From assembly GCF_012849095.1 (NCBI RefSeq), contig NZ_CP051680.1:5115501-5179500 (forward strand): 64,000 bases of DNA. The letters run 5' to 3'. How positions within the stretch are numbered: position 1 is the first letter of the stretch; each line of letters starts with the position of its first letter. Below the pieces are notes generated by a model. It searched no databases, was not told where the DNA came from, and worked only from the letters and a program-made list of their open reading frames with translations. Of the stretch, positions 33,652 to 41,814 are shown in pieces. Source of the stretch: Cohnella herbarum. Its GTDB lineage: Bacteria > Bacillota > Bacilli > Paenibacillales > Paenibacillaceae. The translations under genes and the position numbers were made by a program.

Positions 33652-35742
33652 TCAAGGATTGCTTATCAAGAAGAGGTCCCCGAACGCTTCCTCATCCTTG
33701 TAACCGATCCCGCCATTATACTCTATCCATCCTCGCCTTATTCCGTCGTCATTGTCATTGCAGAGCAGAGAGAACTTCAGATGCATACCGGTAGACACTT
33801 CGAAAATGCCGAGCTCCACCCATGGGACGGCAACTTCATAGACGGTTTTGTTGCCCGACCGCGAAATCGCTTGATCCAGCAAAATAACCTCGCCCATATC
33901 AATTCCTTGCGGCGCAGCCCATCGCCAATTCGCCATCGATCCGTCCTGATGGAGGGCGACCCCGATTTCGTTGGTACCCGTTGCCTTGCCGTCCGAATCG
34001 ATCATGCTGAATGCAAACTGCATGCTGTCTCCTTGCCAAATGTCTCCTCCCGTATTCTGTTGCACGTGTTTGTCGTCCGTCATTTCCAAACCGATGTACA
34101 CGTTATTCTCGTCCCAAGAAATATATCCGGTTCCCCCTAGATCTTCGACTCCGTTCCAGTCCGGAATTTGTACCTGCTCCTCTTGGTTCAATGCAAACGT
34201 AGTTTGATCCTTCCACTCCTCCAGCGAACCGTCGATTTGAATTTCTCTTTTCTGCGGCAAGGAGAGAAGCACGTTTTTTGAATCCGTGGTTTCTAAGGCA
34301 AAATCCCCATTTGGTTTGGCAAAACTTACGGTAGGACGATCTTCCATATAAAAAGGCAATTCTATCGTTTGCGTCTGTCCGGAAGTCAACGAATCAATGG
34401 CAAATTGATCGTCTTGGACACCATCCGCCGACTGGCGCTTGATATGAAGTTGCCCGGTTTGATCGGATAGGGATGAGTTTAGAACCACGGCTTGGGTATG
34501 AATTTGCTTCGAATTAACGTCATAGTAGGTATTGAAAGTGATACTCAGCGGATCTACAACCTTCACGTAGGCTGAAATGGAAGTCATCTTGGACGTTTCC
34601 TGTTCCGACTTCGGCGTCATTACGATAGGGTAAATTCCCGAAACCGCATTGTCCGGCACCTTAACGCTCAGCTCAATATCCGACTTAGGTTCGAATGCAG
34701 AGTCGCTCGCAAGTTTCCAACCCTCCGGAAGCTGCATATTGATTTGACCCTTAACATCCGTTTGGGTTGGCTGCCGTTTAAGCCGAACCACCACGGAATC
34801 TCCTGCCGATGCGCGCAATCCTGAAGTCTCCGTTAAATACGTTTTATCGGACCTATCCATCGTATTGCGCATGAAGTGAGAAGTTGAAGCGACTATCGAA
34901 TCCCAGTATTTCGAATTCGTATAGTTATGGCCTACGCCTTCCATCGTCAGAAAGTCGTAATACACCCCTTGATCCCGTAAAATACCGGATAACCTCTCGC
35001 TCGATTGATAAGGAACCGTGTTATCTTTCGTACCGTGAATCAGAATCATTGGCGGAAACTTAGCATTCTTAACATTCTCGAACATCGGGCCATAGATATC
35101 GATAATGGCAAAGATGCCGTACTGGTTCCGATTGCCATCCCTTAGAAACTCGTTGGCAAAGTTTATCGCCAACGATCCCCCTGCAGAATCGCCTCCGATA
35201 GCTATCCGGTTATGATCCATACGATACTCGCTTTGGTACTCTTTGATCCAATCCAACACACTCTTCACATCATCCATCGCGTCGTTCAACGTTCCGCCGA
35301 AATCCTGGAAAGGCTCATCGCGGAGACGATAGTTCGCGGATAGAACCACATACCCTCGACTGGCCCATTCGTTCGATATTTTCGCCGCATCCCTTTTGTC
35401 GCCCGCGCTGAAACCTCCGCCATGAAAGAAAACAACGACCGGGCGCATCGGCAAGGCATCGTTCTCAGGCTCGTAAAGATCAAGCGCAAGATTCTCTTGC
35501 TCCATCCGGAAATTCTCTTTCGTCCCATAGATGAGATCTTCATGCGCTTTAACCGTAAATTGCGACTCTAGAAATCTAAGGTCGTCCGTCTTCGCTTGTA
35601 CCGGGACTGAAGAAACCGTAGCCGGCTGTACATCCGTTTGCTCATTCTTGGCTTCTTTCCCGCTCCCCTGCGAGTAGAAGATCGCCGCAACCGCCAAAAC
35701 AATCAAACAAACGAAGAAATAGAACGCCCCTCTATTACGCAT
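33652..35742 (-). CDS. Membrane-anchored alpha/beta hydrolase fused to NEW3-like and CBM9-like domains
   Basis: 696 residues. An N-terminal membrane segment (FYFFVCLIVLAVAAIFYS) puts the rest outside the cell. Residues 60-300 are an alpha/beta hydrolase of the BD-FAE/carboxylesterase type: VVVFFHGGGFSAGDKRDAAK oxyanion stretch, nucleophile motif GGDSAGGS, and a His in GVGHNYTNSKYW. Residues 315-400 resemble an NPCBM-associated beta domain (VPDNAVSGIYPIVMTP). The C-terminal 190 residues look like a CBM9/sugar-binding domain (IDGSLEEWKDQ, GYISWDENNVYIGLEMTD, YEVAVPWVELG). This points to an exported esterase that deacylates plant or microbial polysaccharides while bound to them. It is monocistronic. 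Confidence 0.8.
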   Translation of the reverse strand: MRNRGAFYFFVCLIVLAVAAIFYSQGSGKEAKNEQTDVQPATVSSVPVQAKTDDLRFLESQFTVKAHEDLIYGTKENFRMEQENLALDLYEPENDALPMRPVVVFFHGGGFSAGDKRDAAKISNEWASRGYVVLSANYRLRDEPFQDFGGTLNDAMDDVKSVLDWIKEYQSEYRMDHNRIAIGGDSAGGSLAINFANEFLRDGNRNQYGIFAIIDIYGPMFENVKNAKFPPMILIHGTKDNTVPYQSSERLSGILRDQGVYYDFLTMEGVGHNYTNSKYWDSIVASTSHFMRNTMDRSDKTYLTETSGLRASAGDSVVVRLKRQPTQTDVKGQINMQLPEGWKLASDSAFEPKSDIELSVKVPDNAVSGIYPIVMTPKSEQETSKMTSISAYVKVVDPLSITFNTYYDVNSKQIHTQAVVLNSSLSDQTGQLHIKRQSADGVQDDQFAIDSLTSGQTQTIELPFYMEDRPTVSFAKPNGDFALETTDSKNVLLSLPQKREIQIDGSLEEWKDQTTFALNQEEQVQIPDWNGVEDLGGTGYISWDENNVYIGLEMTDDKHVQQNTGGDIWQGDSMQFAFSMIDSDGKATGTNEIGVALHQDGSMANWRWAAPQGIDMGEVILLDQAISRSGNKTVYEVAVPWVELGIFEVSTGMHLKFSLLCNDNDDGIRRGWIEYNGGIGYKDEEAFGDLFLISNP

Positions 35743-35915
35743 TACACAACCATCCTCTCAAATGACTGCAATACGATTTAACAGCATCTCCAATCTAATT
35801 ACATAGTTCCATAATATGGAATAAAGGTCAACATCGCGTTTTCTTCCGTTGTATAAAATTTTCCATTCGAGACATCCTAACCCTTGTGCAAACTTATATG
35901 ACGGAGGGAATCCCT

Positions 35916-36068
35916 ATGAACAACAATAATCAAGATCAGCAATCGAAAGCCGAAGTACAGACGACTCCTCTGAACAAACTGCCCGTTCCGGGAGAGGACG
36001 ACACGGAGTTTTCCGCGGAAGAAGCCGCCGATGCCTTCGAACAAAACGATTCGGCTAACGAAGAATAA
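35916..36068 (+). CDS. Small acidic hydrophilic protein
   Basis: 50 residues, starting MNNNNQDQQSKAEVQTTPLN. The sequence is polar and acidic (FSAEEAADAFEQNDSANEE at the end), without membrane segment or cysteine, and probably disordered. A good ribosome-binding site (ACGGAGGGAA) precedes the ATG and a terminator follows directly, which supports a real gene. Such short acidic proteins are common in Paenibacillaceae and may be spore or stress associated, but no function can be assigned. Confidence 0.7.
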   Translation: MNNNNQDQQSKAEVQTTPLNKLPVPGEDDTEFSAEEAADAFEQNDSANEE

Positions 36069-36074
36069 CGCGAA

Positions 36075-36106
36075 AGGGGCTGTACCGACGACGGTACGGC
36101 CCCTTC
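36075..36106 (+). terminator. Hairpin terminator behind the small acidic gene
   Basis: AAGGGGC-TGTACCG pairs with CGGTAC-GGCCCCTT around a 4-nt loop, 6 bp after the stop. No pure T-run follows. Confidence 0.65.
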
Positions 36107-36220
36107 CGCACTAAAGATTCTATTATTTCAATCTATTGATATGAAAATGATGCAGGAACCGTTGAATAAACATTTTGGACGCTTGCGAGCCTTTATTCGT
36201 CTCGGAACGAGCCCATCCTA

Positions 36221-36307
36221 ATTGAATCGGATCTTGTCCCAAGTTCCGAAGAATCCAGCTTTATCACCGGCGCGGAAATTGTCATCGATGGCGGAATGAC
36301 CGCTTAA
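36221..36307 (+). pseudogene. Remnant of an SDR C-terminus
   Basis: In the 332-bp stretch 36069-36400, one frame ends SSEESSFITGAEIVIDGGMTA followed by TAA (36305-36307). This is the typical C-terminal signature of FabG-like short-chain dehydrogenases (SSFITGAEIVIDGG). Nothing upstream resembles the rest of such a protein, and the neighbouring residues look scrambled, so it is a decayed gene end or a recombination scar. Outside it the stretch contains only two terminators. Confidence 0.7.
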
Positions 36308-36338
36308 GTTCGCAACTTGAACAAAAGCTATGCATAAC

Positions 36339-36374
36339 GCAAGGGGGATCCTCTATTTAGAGAATCCCCCTTGC
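36339..36374. terminator. Intrinsic terminator of DHA2 transporter 1
   Basis: GCAAGGGGGAT pairs with ATCCCCCTTGC with an inner CTCTA/TAGAG repeat, 27 bp behind the transporter stop. Confidence 0.75.
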
Positions 36375-36400
36375 TCGTTTAACTCTTCAATATCCGCTTC

Positions 36401-37891
36401 TTACGCTTCCCTAACTCTAGAAGGATTCGGAGCTTTCCCGGTTTCGGCTTCCTCCGCATTCCCCGTACGTTTAATGAAGAAGGAAAGCAGCAAACCGACT
36501 AATCCGATTCCGATGATAACCAGGTACGCATCATTGATCCCCTGGATAGTCGCCTCCATCAACATATGCTCCTTAGTCCCCGTGCCGCCCGCGGCGATCG
36601 TATCCTGAAGATGGCCCTTCGTGCTGGTCGTCATCACCGTGACGAGCAAAGCGGTACCTATCCCGCCGGCCACCTGTTTGATGGTGTTGGAGATGGCCGT
36701 ACCATGCGCGTTCAGTCTTGCCGGCAATTGGTTCAGACCGGCCGTCGTGATCGGCATCAAGAACATCGCCATACCGAAGCGTCGGCCCGTGGACATCAGA
36801 ACCAAATACGTATAGCTGGTGGAATCGGTCAGATTAACGAATCCGATCGTGGTCAAGATCGTAATCGCCATACCGATAATAGACAACCATTTCGCTCCGA
36901 ACCGGTCGAATAGCTTCCCGGTTATCGGCATCATGATCCCCATCAGAAGCGCCCCGGGGAGCATCAGCAGTCCGGACTCCATGGCCGTATATCCGCGTGC
37001 GCTTTGCAAATACAGCGGAAGCAGCATCATATCCGCATACATGACCATCGTAACCACAATATTAATAACGGTCGTCAGGGAGAACATGCTGTATTTAAAC
37101 GCTCTGAGATCGAGAAGAGGGCTCTTGGAAACCAGTTGTCTCCACGTGAACAAGATCAGGGCGACAACGCCAGCCACAATAGACACGATCACTTCCGTGC
37201 TAGACCAACCTTTGCTTCCCGCGCTGCTGAAGCCGTAAAGAACGGCGCCGAATCCGATCGTCGAGAGGATAACGCCCACAATATCAATTTTAGGATAGCT
37301 TCGTTCGGACGCGTTTTTCAAATAAATAAACGCGACGGCTATAACAATAACGACAAATGGAATCATTCCGTAGAACATCGTACGCCAGGAATAATGCTCC
37401 ATAATATATCCGGCAAGCGTAGGCCCGATAGCCGGGGCGAAAATAATGGCGAAACCGACCATTCCCATAGCGGCACCGCGTTTGTCGGGAGGGAAAATGG
37501 TCAAGACGACGTTCATCAGCAACGGCATGATAATACCGGCTCCAGCAGCTTGAATCAAGCGGCCCGTCAGCAAAATGTCGAAGTTAGGCGCGACTGCCGA
37601 AACAATCGTTCCAAGGAGAAAAATAATCATGGAAGTCTGGAAAAGCTCGCGGGTCGTAAAACGTTGCATGAGAAACGCGGTGATCGGAATAAGAACTCCG
37701 TTGACCAACATGTAGCCGGTTGTCAGCCATTGAGCCGTAGACGCCGCAATGTCAAAGTCGACCATTAGTTCCGGCATTGCCACGCTCATAATGGTCTGAT
37801 TCAGAACGGCGATGAACGCTCCCAGAATCATGACGAACAACAGGGGACCTTTCTTAATGGAGCTACTGTCAAAAGCCGAGTGATTACTCAT
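36401..37891 (-). CDS. DHA2-family MFS multidrug exporter (EmrB/QacA type), copy 1
   Basis: 496 residues, 14 hydrophobic segments. Motifs of the family: GAFIAVLNQTIMSVAMPELMVDFDIAASTAQWLTTGYMLVNGVLIPITAFLMQRF (segments 1-2) and GLNQLPARLNAHGTAISNTIKQVAGGIGTALLVTVM near segments 11-12. It would expel drugs or lipophilic cations with the proton gradient. The ATG of MSNHSAF follows AAAGGA by nine bases; the frame extends a few codons upstream. It is divergent from a TetR gene, its probable repressor, and paralogous to the transporter at 38837. Confidence 0.92.
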   Translation of the reverse strand: MSNHSAFDSSSIKKGPLLFVMILGAFIAVLNQTIMSVAMPELMVDFDIAASTAQWLTTGYMLVNGVLIPITAFLMQRFTTRELFQTSMIIFLLGTIVSAVAPNFDILLTGRLIQAAGAGIIMPLLMNVVLTIFPPDKRGAAMGMVGFAIIFAPAIGPTLAGYIMEHYSWRTMFYGMIPFVVIVIAVAFIYLKNASERSYPKIDIVGVILSTIGFGAVLYGFSSAGSKGWSSTEVIVSIVAGVVALILFTWRQLVSKSPLLDLRAFKYSMFSLTTVINIVVTMVMYADMMLLPLYLQSARGYTAMESGLLMLPGALLMGIMMPITGKLFDRFGAKWLSIIGMAITILTTIGFVNLTDSTSYTYLVLMSTGRRFGMAMFLMPITTAGLNQLPARLNAHGTAISNTIKQVAGGIGTALLVTVMTTSTKGHLQDTIAAGGTGTKEHMLMEATIQGINDAYLVIIGIGLVGLLLSFFIKRTGNAEEAETGKAPNPSRVREA

Positions 37892-38119
37892 GATGCTCAA
37901 TCCTTTCAATTTTTAAGCTGAACTAATTAACACTTTGTAGTATAATAAACTCGATGTTTAAGATTATATTTCATTTAAGCTCGATTTCACAAACAACAGT
38001 AATCTGAAAAACGTTTATTAGTTTACATCCGAGCGAAATCTGGAGTCTAAGCGGAGAATAAACGACAGATTAGGGCCACGTTGTCGCACAGTAATTAATG
38101 GGAAAGGAATTGAGAGGAC

Positions 38120-38731
38120 ATGCCAACAGCTTCCAAGCGCACGGATCCACGTATCCTTCGTACGCGCCAATTGATTCGGGATGCTTTTATCGACTTGCTC
38201 GAGGAGACTGACCTTGAAAAAATAACGGTGAATCGCATTACGGAGCGAGCTACGATAAACCGCGTCACTTTCTATCTGCATTATCAGGATATTCCGGATA
38301 TGCTGGAGAAGATGGCGGATGACATGGTTAGCGAAATTCAAGCTATCTATAGTGCTGTTCCGAATCCTTCTCGTACGTCGGACGTTGATTGGTCCATGTT
38401 CGTCCAAATGCTGGAGCACATCGCGGAAAATTCAAAATTTTACAAGGTGCTGCTCGCTTCCAAACGCATCCCCGTCTTTAACGAACGCCTTCGTAAGCTG
38501 ATGGCCGATTTTATCTCCAGCAGAACAGAGAATCGAGAAAATCCCTTATCCGTTTCGGGGGTGAGCGTTCAGAGGGATATTGCAATCTGGTACGGCTCCT
38601 CCGCCTTCATCGGCACGATTATCTGTTGGCTTCGCAATGATATGCCTTATACGCCGCTGTTCCTAGCGAAGCAGCTTTCCCTGCTGGCTCCTTTCACATT
38701 TAGATACGACCAACTCAAAGATCCGAAATGA
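38120..38731 (+). CDS. TetR/AcrR-family regulator
   Basis: 203 residues. The N-terminal helix-turn-helix reads TRQLIRDAFIDLLEETDLEKITVNRITERATINRVTFYLHYQDIPDML, the C-terminal domain (WYGSSAFIGTIICWLRNDMPYTP) resembles the TetR_C group found in DhaS-like members. It probably represses the divergent DHA2 exporter and maybe the second one downstream, and is released by the exported compound. AAAGGA and GAGAGG precede the ATG. Confidence 0.92.
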   Translation: MPTASKRTDPRILRTRQLIRDAFIDLLEETDLEKITVNRITERATINRVTFYLHYQDIPDMLEKMADDMVSEIQAIYSAVPNPSRTSDVDWSMFVQMLEHIAENSKFYKVLLASKRIPVFNERLRKLMADFISSRTENRENPLSVSGVSVQRDIAIWYGSSAFIGTIICWLRNDMPYTPLFLAKQLSLLAPFTFRYDQLKDPK

Positions 38732-38755
38732 GCAAATAGAAGCCAATAACTTAGT

Positions 38756-38783
38756 GAAGGCGCATGCGTATGCATGCGCCTTC
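38756..38783. terminator. Intrinsic terminator between tetR-type gene and transporter 2
   Basis: GAAGGCGCATGC pairs perfectly with GCATGCGCCTTC around a 4-nt loop. It lies between convergent genes. Confidence 0.8.
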
Positions 38784-38836
38784 ATAGAACCATTCTCGAT
38801 ATAATAAGTTACTCTCGGCATTGTCGCCTCATTATG

Positions 38837-40288
38837 TCATTCCTCTTTCGCCTTCGCCCGCTTGATAAAGAAACCGATTGCCAAGGCGACTAAAGAAAGA
38901 ACGAAGCCGGTAATAAAGGCGTCTTGCATGCCTGCGACAAATCCGTTCACCGCTTCGGCCTGAGAATTCGGGTCCTCGGACGCATTCTTATAAGATTTCG
39001 TTCCGGAAGACATAATACTGATGAACAAAGCGGTACCCATTGCGCCGGCCACTTGCTGCAGCGTATTAAGGATTGCCGTTCCGTGCGGGTATAGATGACG
39101 AGGCAGTTGATTAAGCCCCGTCGTTTGCGCTGGCATCATTGCCATCGAGAATCCCGTTAGCAAAACAATATGAAGGACAATGACAACCCCAGCGCTCGTA
39201 TCGCTTCCCACTCCAATGAACAGCCCGGTAGACAAAGCAACCAGAACCAGACCCGGAATAACCAGAACCCTCGGACCGAATTTATCGAACAGCTTGCCCG
39301 AAATCGGCGCCATAATGCCGTTGAGGATACCGCCAGGCATCAAAGCTAACCCCGAGCCGAAAGCCGTCATGAGCAATACGGTCTGAAAATATAACGGAAG
39401 GATGATCATAGCGGCGAATATCATCATCATTAGCAGGAAAATGAGCACCATGGCGAGCGAGAACAGAGGGTATTTGAAAACCCGAAGCTCAAGTATGGGC
39501 TCCTTGACGACCAATTGACGCCAAATGAACAATATAAGCGCTACGCTCCCCGCGAAGATCGTCCCGTACACCTCCGGTTCCGACCAAGAGCTTATCCCCG
39601 CTTTGCTGAACCCGTACACGACTCCTCCGAAGCCGATGCATGAAAGCAGAATAGACGCAATATCGACTCTGGGTTTCTTCAATTCGGATACGTTTTTCAG
39701 ATAGATGCCCGCAAAAACAATAGAAAACGCCCCGAGCGGAAGGACTAAATAAAATAGCCACCGCCACGACAACGAGTCGATAATCAAGCCCGATAGCGTC
39801 GGTCCGATGGCCGGAGCGAACATGATAACAAGACCGATCAGCCCCATCGCTCCTCCCCTTTTTTCCGGCGGGAAAATCACGAGAATCGTAGTCATCAATA
39901 CCGGTAACATGAGCCCCGTACCCAGTGCCTGAATGATCCTTCCGGTTAAAAGCATGCCGAACCAAGGAGCCAACGCGCAAACCATCGTCCCCGACAGAAA
40001 GATCGTCATAGCGGACAAAAACATTTGCCTCGTCGTAAACCATTGCTGAAGCAATGCCGTTACCGGAACGAGAATGCCGATGACAAGCATATAACCGGTA
40101 GACAACCATTGAACGGTCGAAGCCGTTACCGCGAATTGCTTCATCAGCTCCGGATAAGCGATATTCAACAACGTTTCGTTCAAGAGGGAGACAAACGCGC
40201 CAATAATCAATGCGGCAACGATTGGCCCTTTCTTTACCTCTCTTAAATCCGTAGTTGGAGCTCCTCTTCCCGCAATTGCCGTATCCAT
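38837..40288 (-). CDS. DHA2-family MFS multidrug exporter (EmrB/QacA type), copy 2
   Basis: 483 residues, 14 predicted membrane segments. Close to copy 1: GAFVSLLNETLLNIAYPELMKQFAVTASTVQWLSTGYMLVIGILVPVTALLQQWF and GLNQLPRHLYPHGTAILNTLQQVAGAMGTALFISIMSSG. Note the changed residue in the first motif (NETLL in place of NQTIM). GGAGGGGG precedes the ATG chosen; the frame goes on upstream to 40333. The two exporters flank the TetR regulator, suggesting a tandem duplication with later divergence. Confidence 0.92.
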   Translation of the reverse strand: MDTAIAGRGAPTTDLREVKKGPIVAALIIGAFVSLLNETLLNIAYPELMKQFAVTASTVQWLSTGYMLVIGILVPVTALLQQWFTTRQMFLSAMTIFLSGTMVCALAPWFGMLLTGRIIQALGTGLMLPVLMTTILVIFPPEKRGGAMGLIGLVIMFAPAIGPTLSGLIIDSLSWRWLFYLVLPLGAFSIVFAGIYLKNVSELKKPRVDIASILLSCIGFGGVVYGFSKAGISSWSEPEVYGTIFAGSVALILFIWRQLVVKEPILELRVFKYPLFSLAMVLIFLLMMMIFAAMIILPLYFQTVLLMTAFGSGLALMPGGILNGIMAPISGKLFDKFGPRVLVIPGLVLVALSTGLFIGVGSDTSAGVVIVLHIVLLTGFSMAMMPAQTTGLNQLPRHLYPHGTAILNTLQQVAGAMGTALFISIMSSGTKSYKNASEDPNSQAEAVNGFVAGMQDAFITGFVLSLVALAIGFFIKRAKAKEE

Positions 40289-40477
40289 CCTCTTTCCCCC
40301 TCCTCGAAGTCGTAGCCCCATTGTTAGTCCCAATAAGTCAGCTCGATCCTATATCCACTCATTATATGGAAATAGGAAAAATTGTATATCGGCTTAGCTC
40401 AGGACGGATAATCGGGATTGGACGCTAGAAAATCGAACATTCGTTTGATATAATCTAGCCAAACGTACGTTCGGGAG

Positions 40478-40894
40478 ATGAGAGATTTGGCTACTCAACC
40501 TGCTATTACCCTCGCGCAATATCAAAAGCATTTCCTTACGGAAGAGTCTTGCTTCGACTATCTTTACAAAACGAAGTGGCCCGAAGGTTATCGGTGTTCC
40601 AGATGCCAACACGACGATTGCTATACTCTAAAGACTCGCAACCACCCGTTCTATGAATGCAAAAATTGCGGAAACCAGACATCGCTCACCGTCGGCACCA
40701 TTTTCGAGAAGACGAGAACCGATATCACCGTTTGGTTCGCGGCGATTTATATCGTCGGTCAGGATAACGACGTAACTACGGCAGCGATCGCGAACGAGTT
40801 GGAAATCAACTATGAAACGGCATGGACGATGGTGAGAAAAATCCGTAAAGCCTTAGCGAGCCCGGAATGCATCGCAAACGCACCCGCTTTGTGA
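40478..40894 (+). CDS. IS1595-type zinc-ribbon protein without transposase core
   Basis: 138 residues. The sequence YRCSRCQHDDCYTLKTRNHPFYECKNCGNQTSLTVGTIFEKTRT is the zinc ribbon of IS1595/ISXO2-type transposases (four Cys), followed by the helix-turn-helix-like AAIANELEINYETAWTMVRKIRKAL. The DDE/DDNK catalytic core that normally follows is absent: a stop comes straight after. No terminal inverted repeats were found. It may be a truncated transposase or a domesticated DNA-binding protein; its intact frame and following terminator are compatible with the latter. The start is uncertain (ATG without a strong ribosome-binding site). Confidence 0.75.
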   Translation: MRDLATQPAITLAQYQKHFLTEESCFDYLYKTKWPEGYRCSRCQHDDCYTLKTRNHPFYECKNCGNQTSLTVGTIFEKTRTDITVWFAAIYIVGQDNDVTTAAIANELEINYETAWTMVRKIRKALASPECIANAPAL

Positions 40895-40937
40895 AGTTTA
40901 CGGGCGTACATTGCCGCAATGGGTCGGACATAGAGAA

Positions 40938-40978
40938 AAACAACCATCGACGACTATGAAAGTCGGCAATGGTTGTTA
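40938..40978. terminator. Intrinsic terminator
   Basis: AACAACCAT pairs with ATGGTTGTT around a further CGACT/AGTCG stem; A-run on the left, so it works mainly for the sortase operon on the minus strand and possibly for the zinc-ribbon gene. Confidence 0.75.
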
Positions 40979-41015
40979 GCGGTACACTGGATACGAGTAA
41001 TCAATCAGGTGGTTA

Positions 41016-41795
41016 TTAACGTTTGCGGGCGACTACAGCTAACCGACCGTTCTCGGTAGAGTATTCGCACGTAGACAGTACGATAAGCCGGTCACCGTAC
41101 TCGGCGGTTACACCCGTATCATAAAGGGCGAGTTTTCTAATGTTTTGAACATAGGAATCGAACTCGGCGGGCGAACCTACTTTCTCAACCTGATAATACT
41201 TAAATACGTCGTCCGATTTGCGAAATACCTCCGAGAGAATAACGGCCACAATCTCGTATTCCGCCTTCTCGTAAAGGGTGTCCAACCGGATCGAAGAATG
41301 CTCTTTATAGTAGCTTTCTTGTTTGTAATTCAGCAGATCCGCAAACATCAGGCCGCTTTTCATGTTATGGCCGTGAAGCAACAAAATATCCGAATCGTCT
41401 ATTCGGTTCTGCGCGTCCAAAAAGGGAAGTCCGTTTTTGTTTTTCTTCTTATCGAAGTCATGATTGAGATAGTACTCCCCGTCCTGCGGATTCTGCATGA
41501 CCGGAAAGTCGATTCGGGTGTTATCGATGGTCAGCCAACCGATCATGTCCGTGTTTCGCTCGTAAAGCTCTTGAAACTCGGGAAGTATCGCCGGCTTATT
41601 CGCCTGCTTGATAGAAAGCGGGGGTGTCCGCGCATCCCCGCCCGCATCCAATCTTATCTCCTCCAACTGCAGTGCCAGCTCTTCGATCTGCTTCTGGTCT
41701 TGATAATCCCGTATGAGATTCCGTGCAAGGCCTGCCACAGCAAAGACCAGCAGAAGGACGGAAAAGGCGATAAGAATTTTTTTTGTTTTTGTCAT
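41016..41795 (-). CDS. Class B sortase
   Basis: 259 residues. A membrane segment at residues 5-25, then the sortase barrel: IGWLTIDNTRIDFPVMQ, DILLLHGHNMKSG (catalytic His near 141), RLIVLSTCEYSTENGRLAVVARK (catalytic Cys near 240 and Arg behind). The catalytic segment and the general layout with an N-terminal helix fit class B (SrtB) enzymes. The gene lies 19 bp behind the adhesin on the same strand, so it probably is the dedicated transpeptidase that anchors or polymerises that protein. Confidence 0.92.
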   Translation of the reverse strand: MTKTKKILIAFSVLLLVFAVAGLARNLIRDYQDQKQIEELALQLEEIRLDAGGDARTPPLSIKQANKPAILPEFQELYERNTDMIGWLTIDNTRIDFPVMQNPQDGEYYLNHDFDKKKNKNGLPFLDAQNRIDDSDILLLHGHNMKSGLMFADLLNYKQESYYKEHSSIRLDTLYEKAEYEIVAVILSEVFRKSDDVFKYYQVEKVGSPAEFDSYVQNIRKLALYDTGVTAEYGDRLIVLSTCEYSTENGRLAVVARKR

Positions 41796-41814
41796 CTCTT
41801 ATCGCCTCCCCGCA

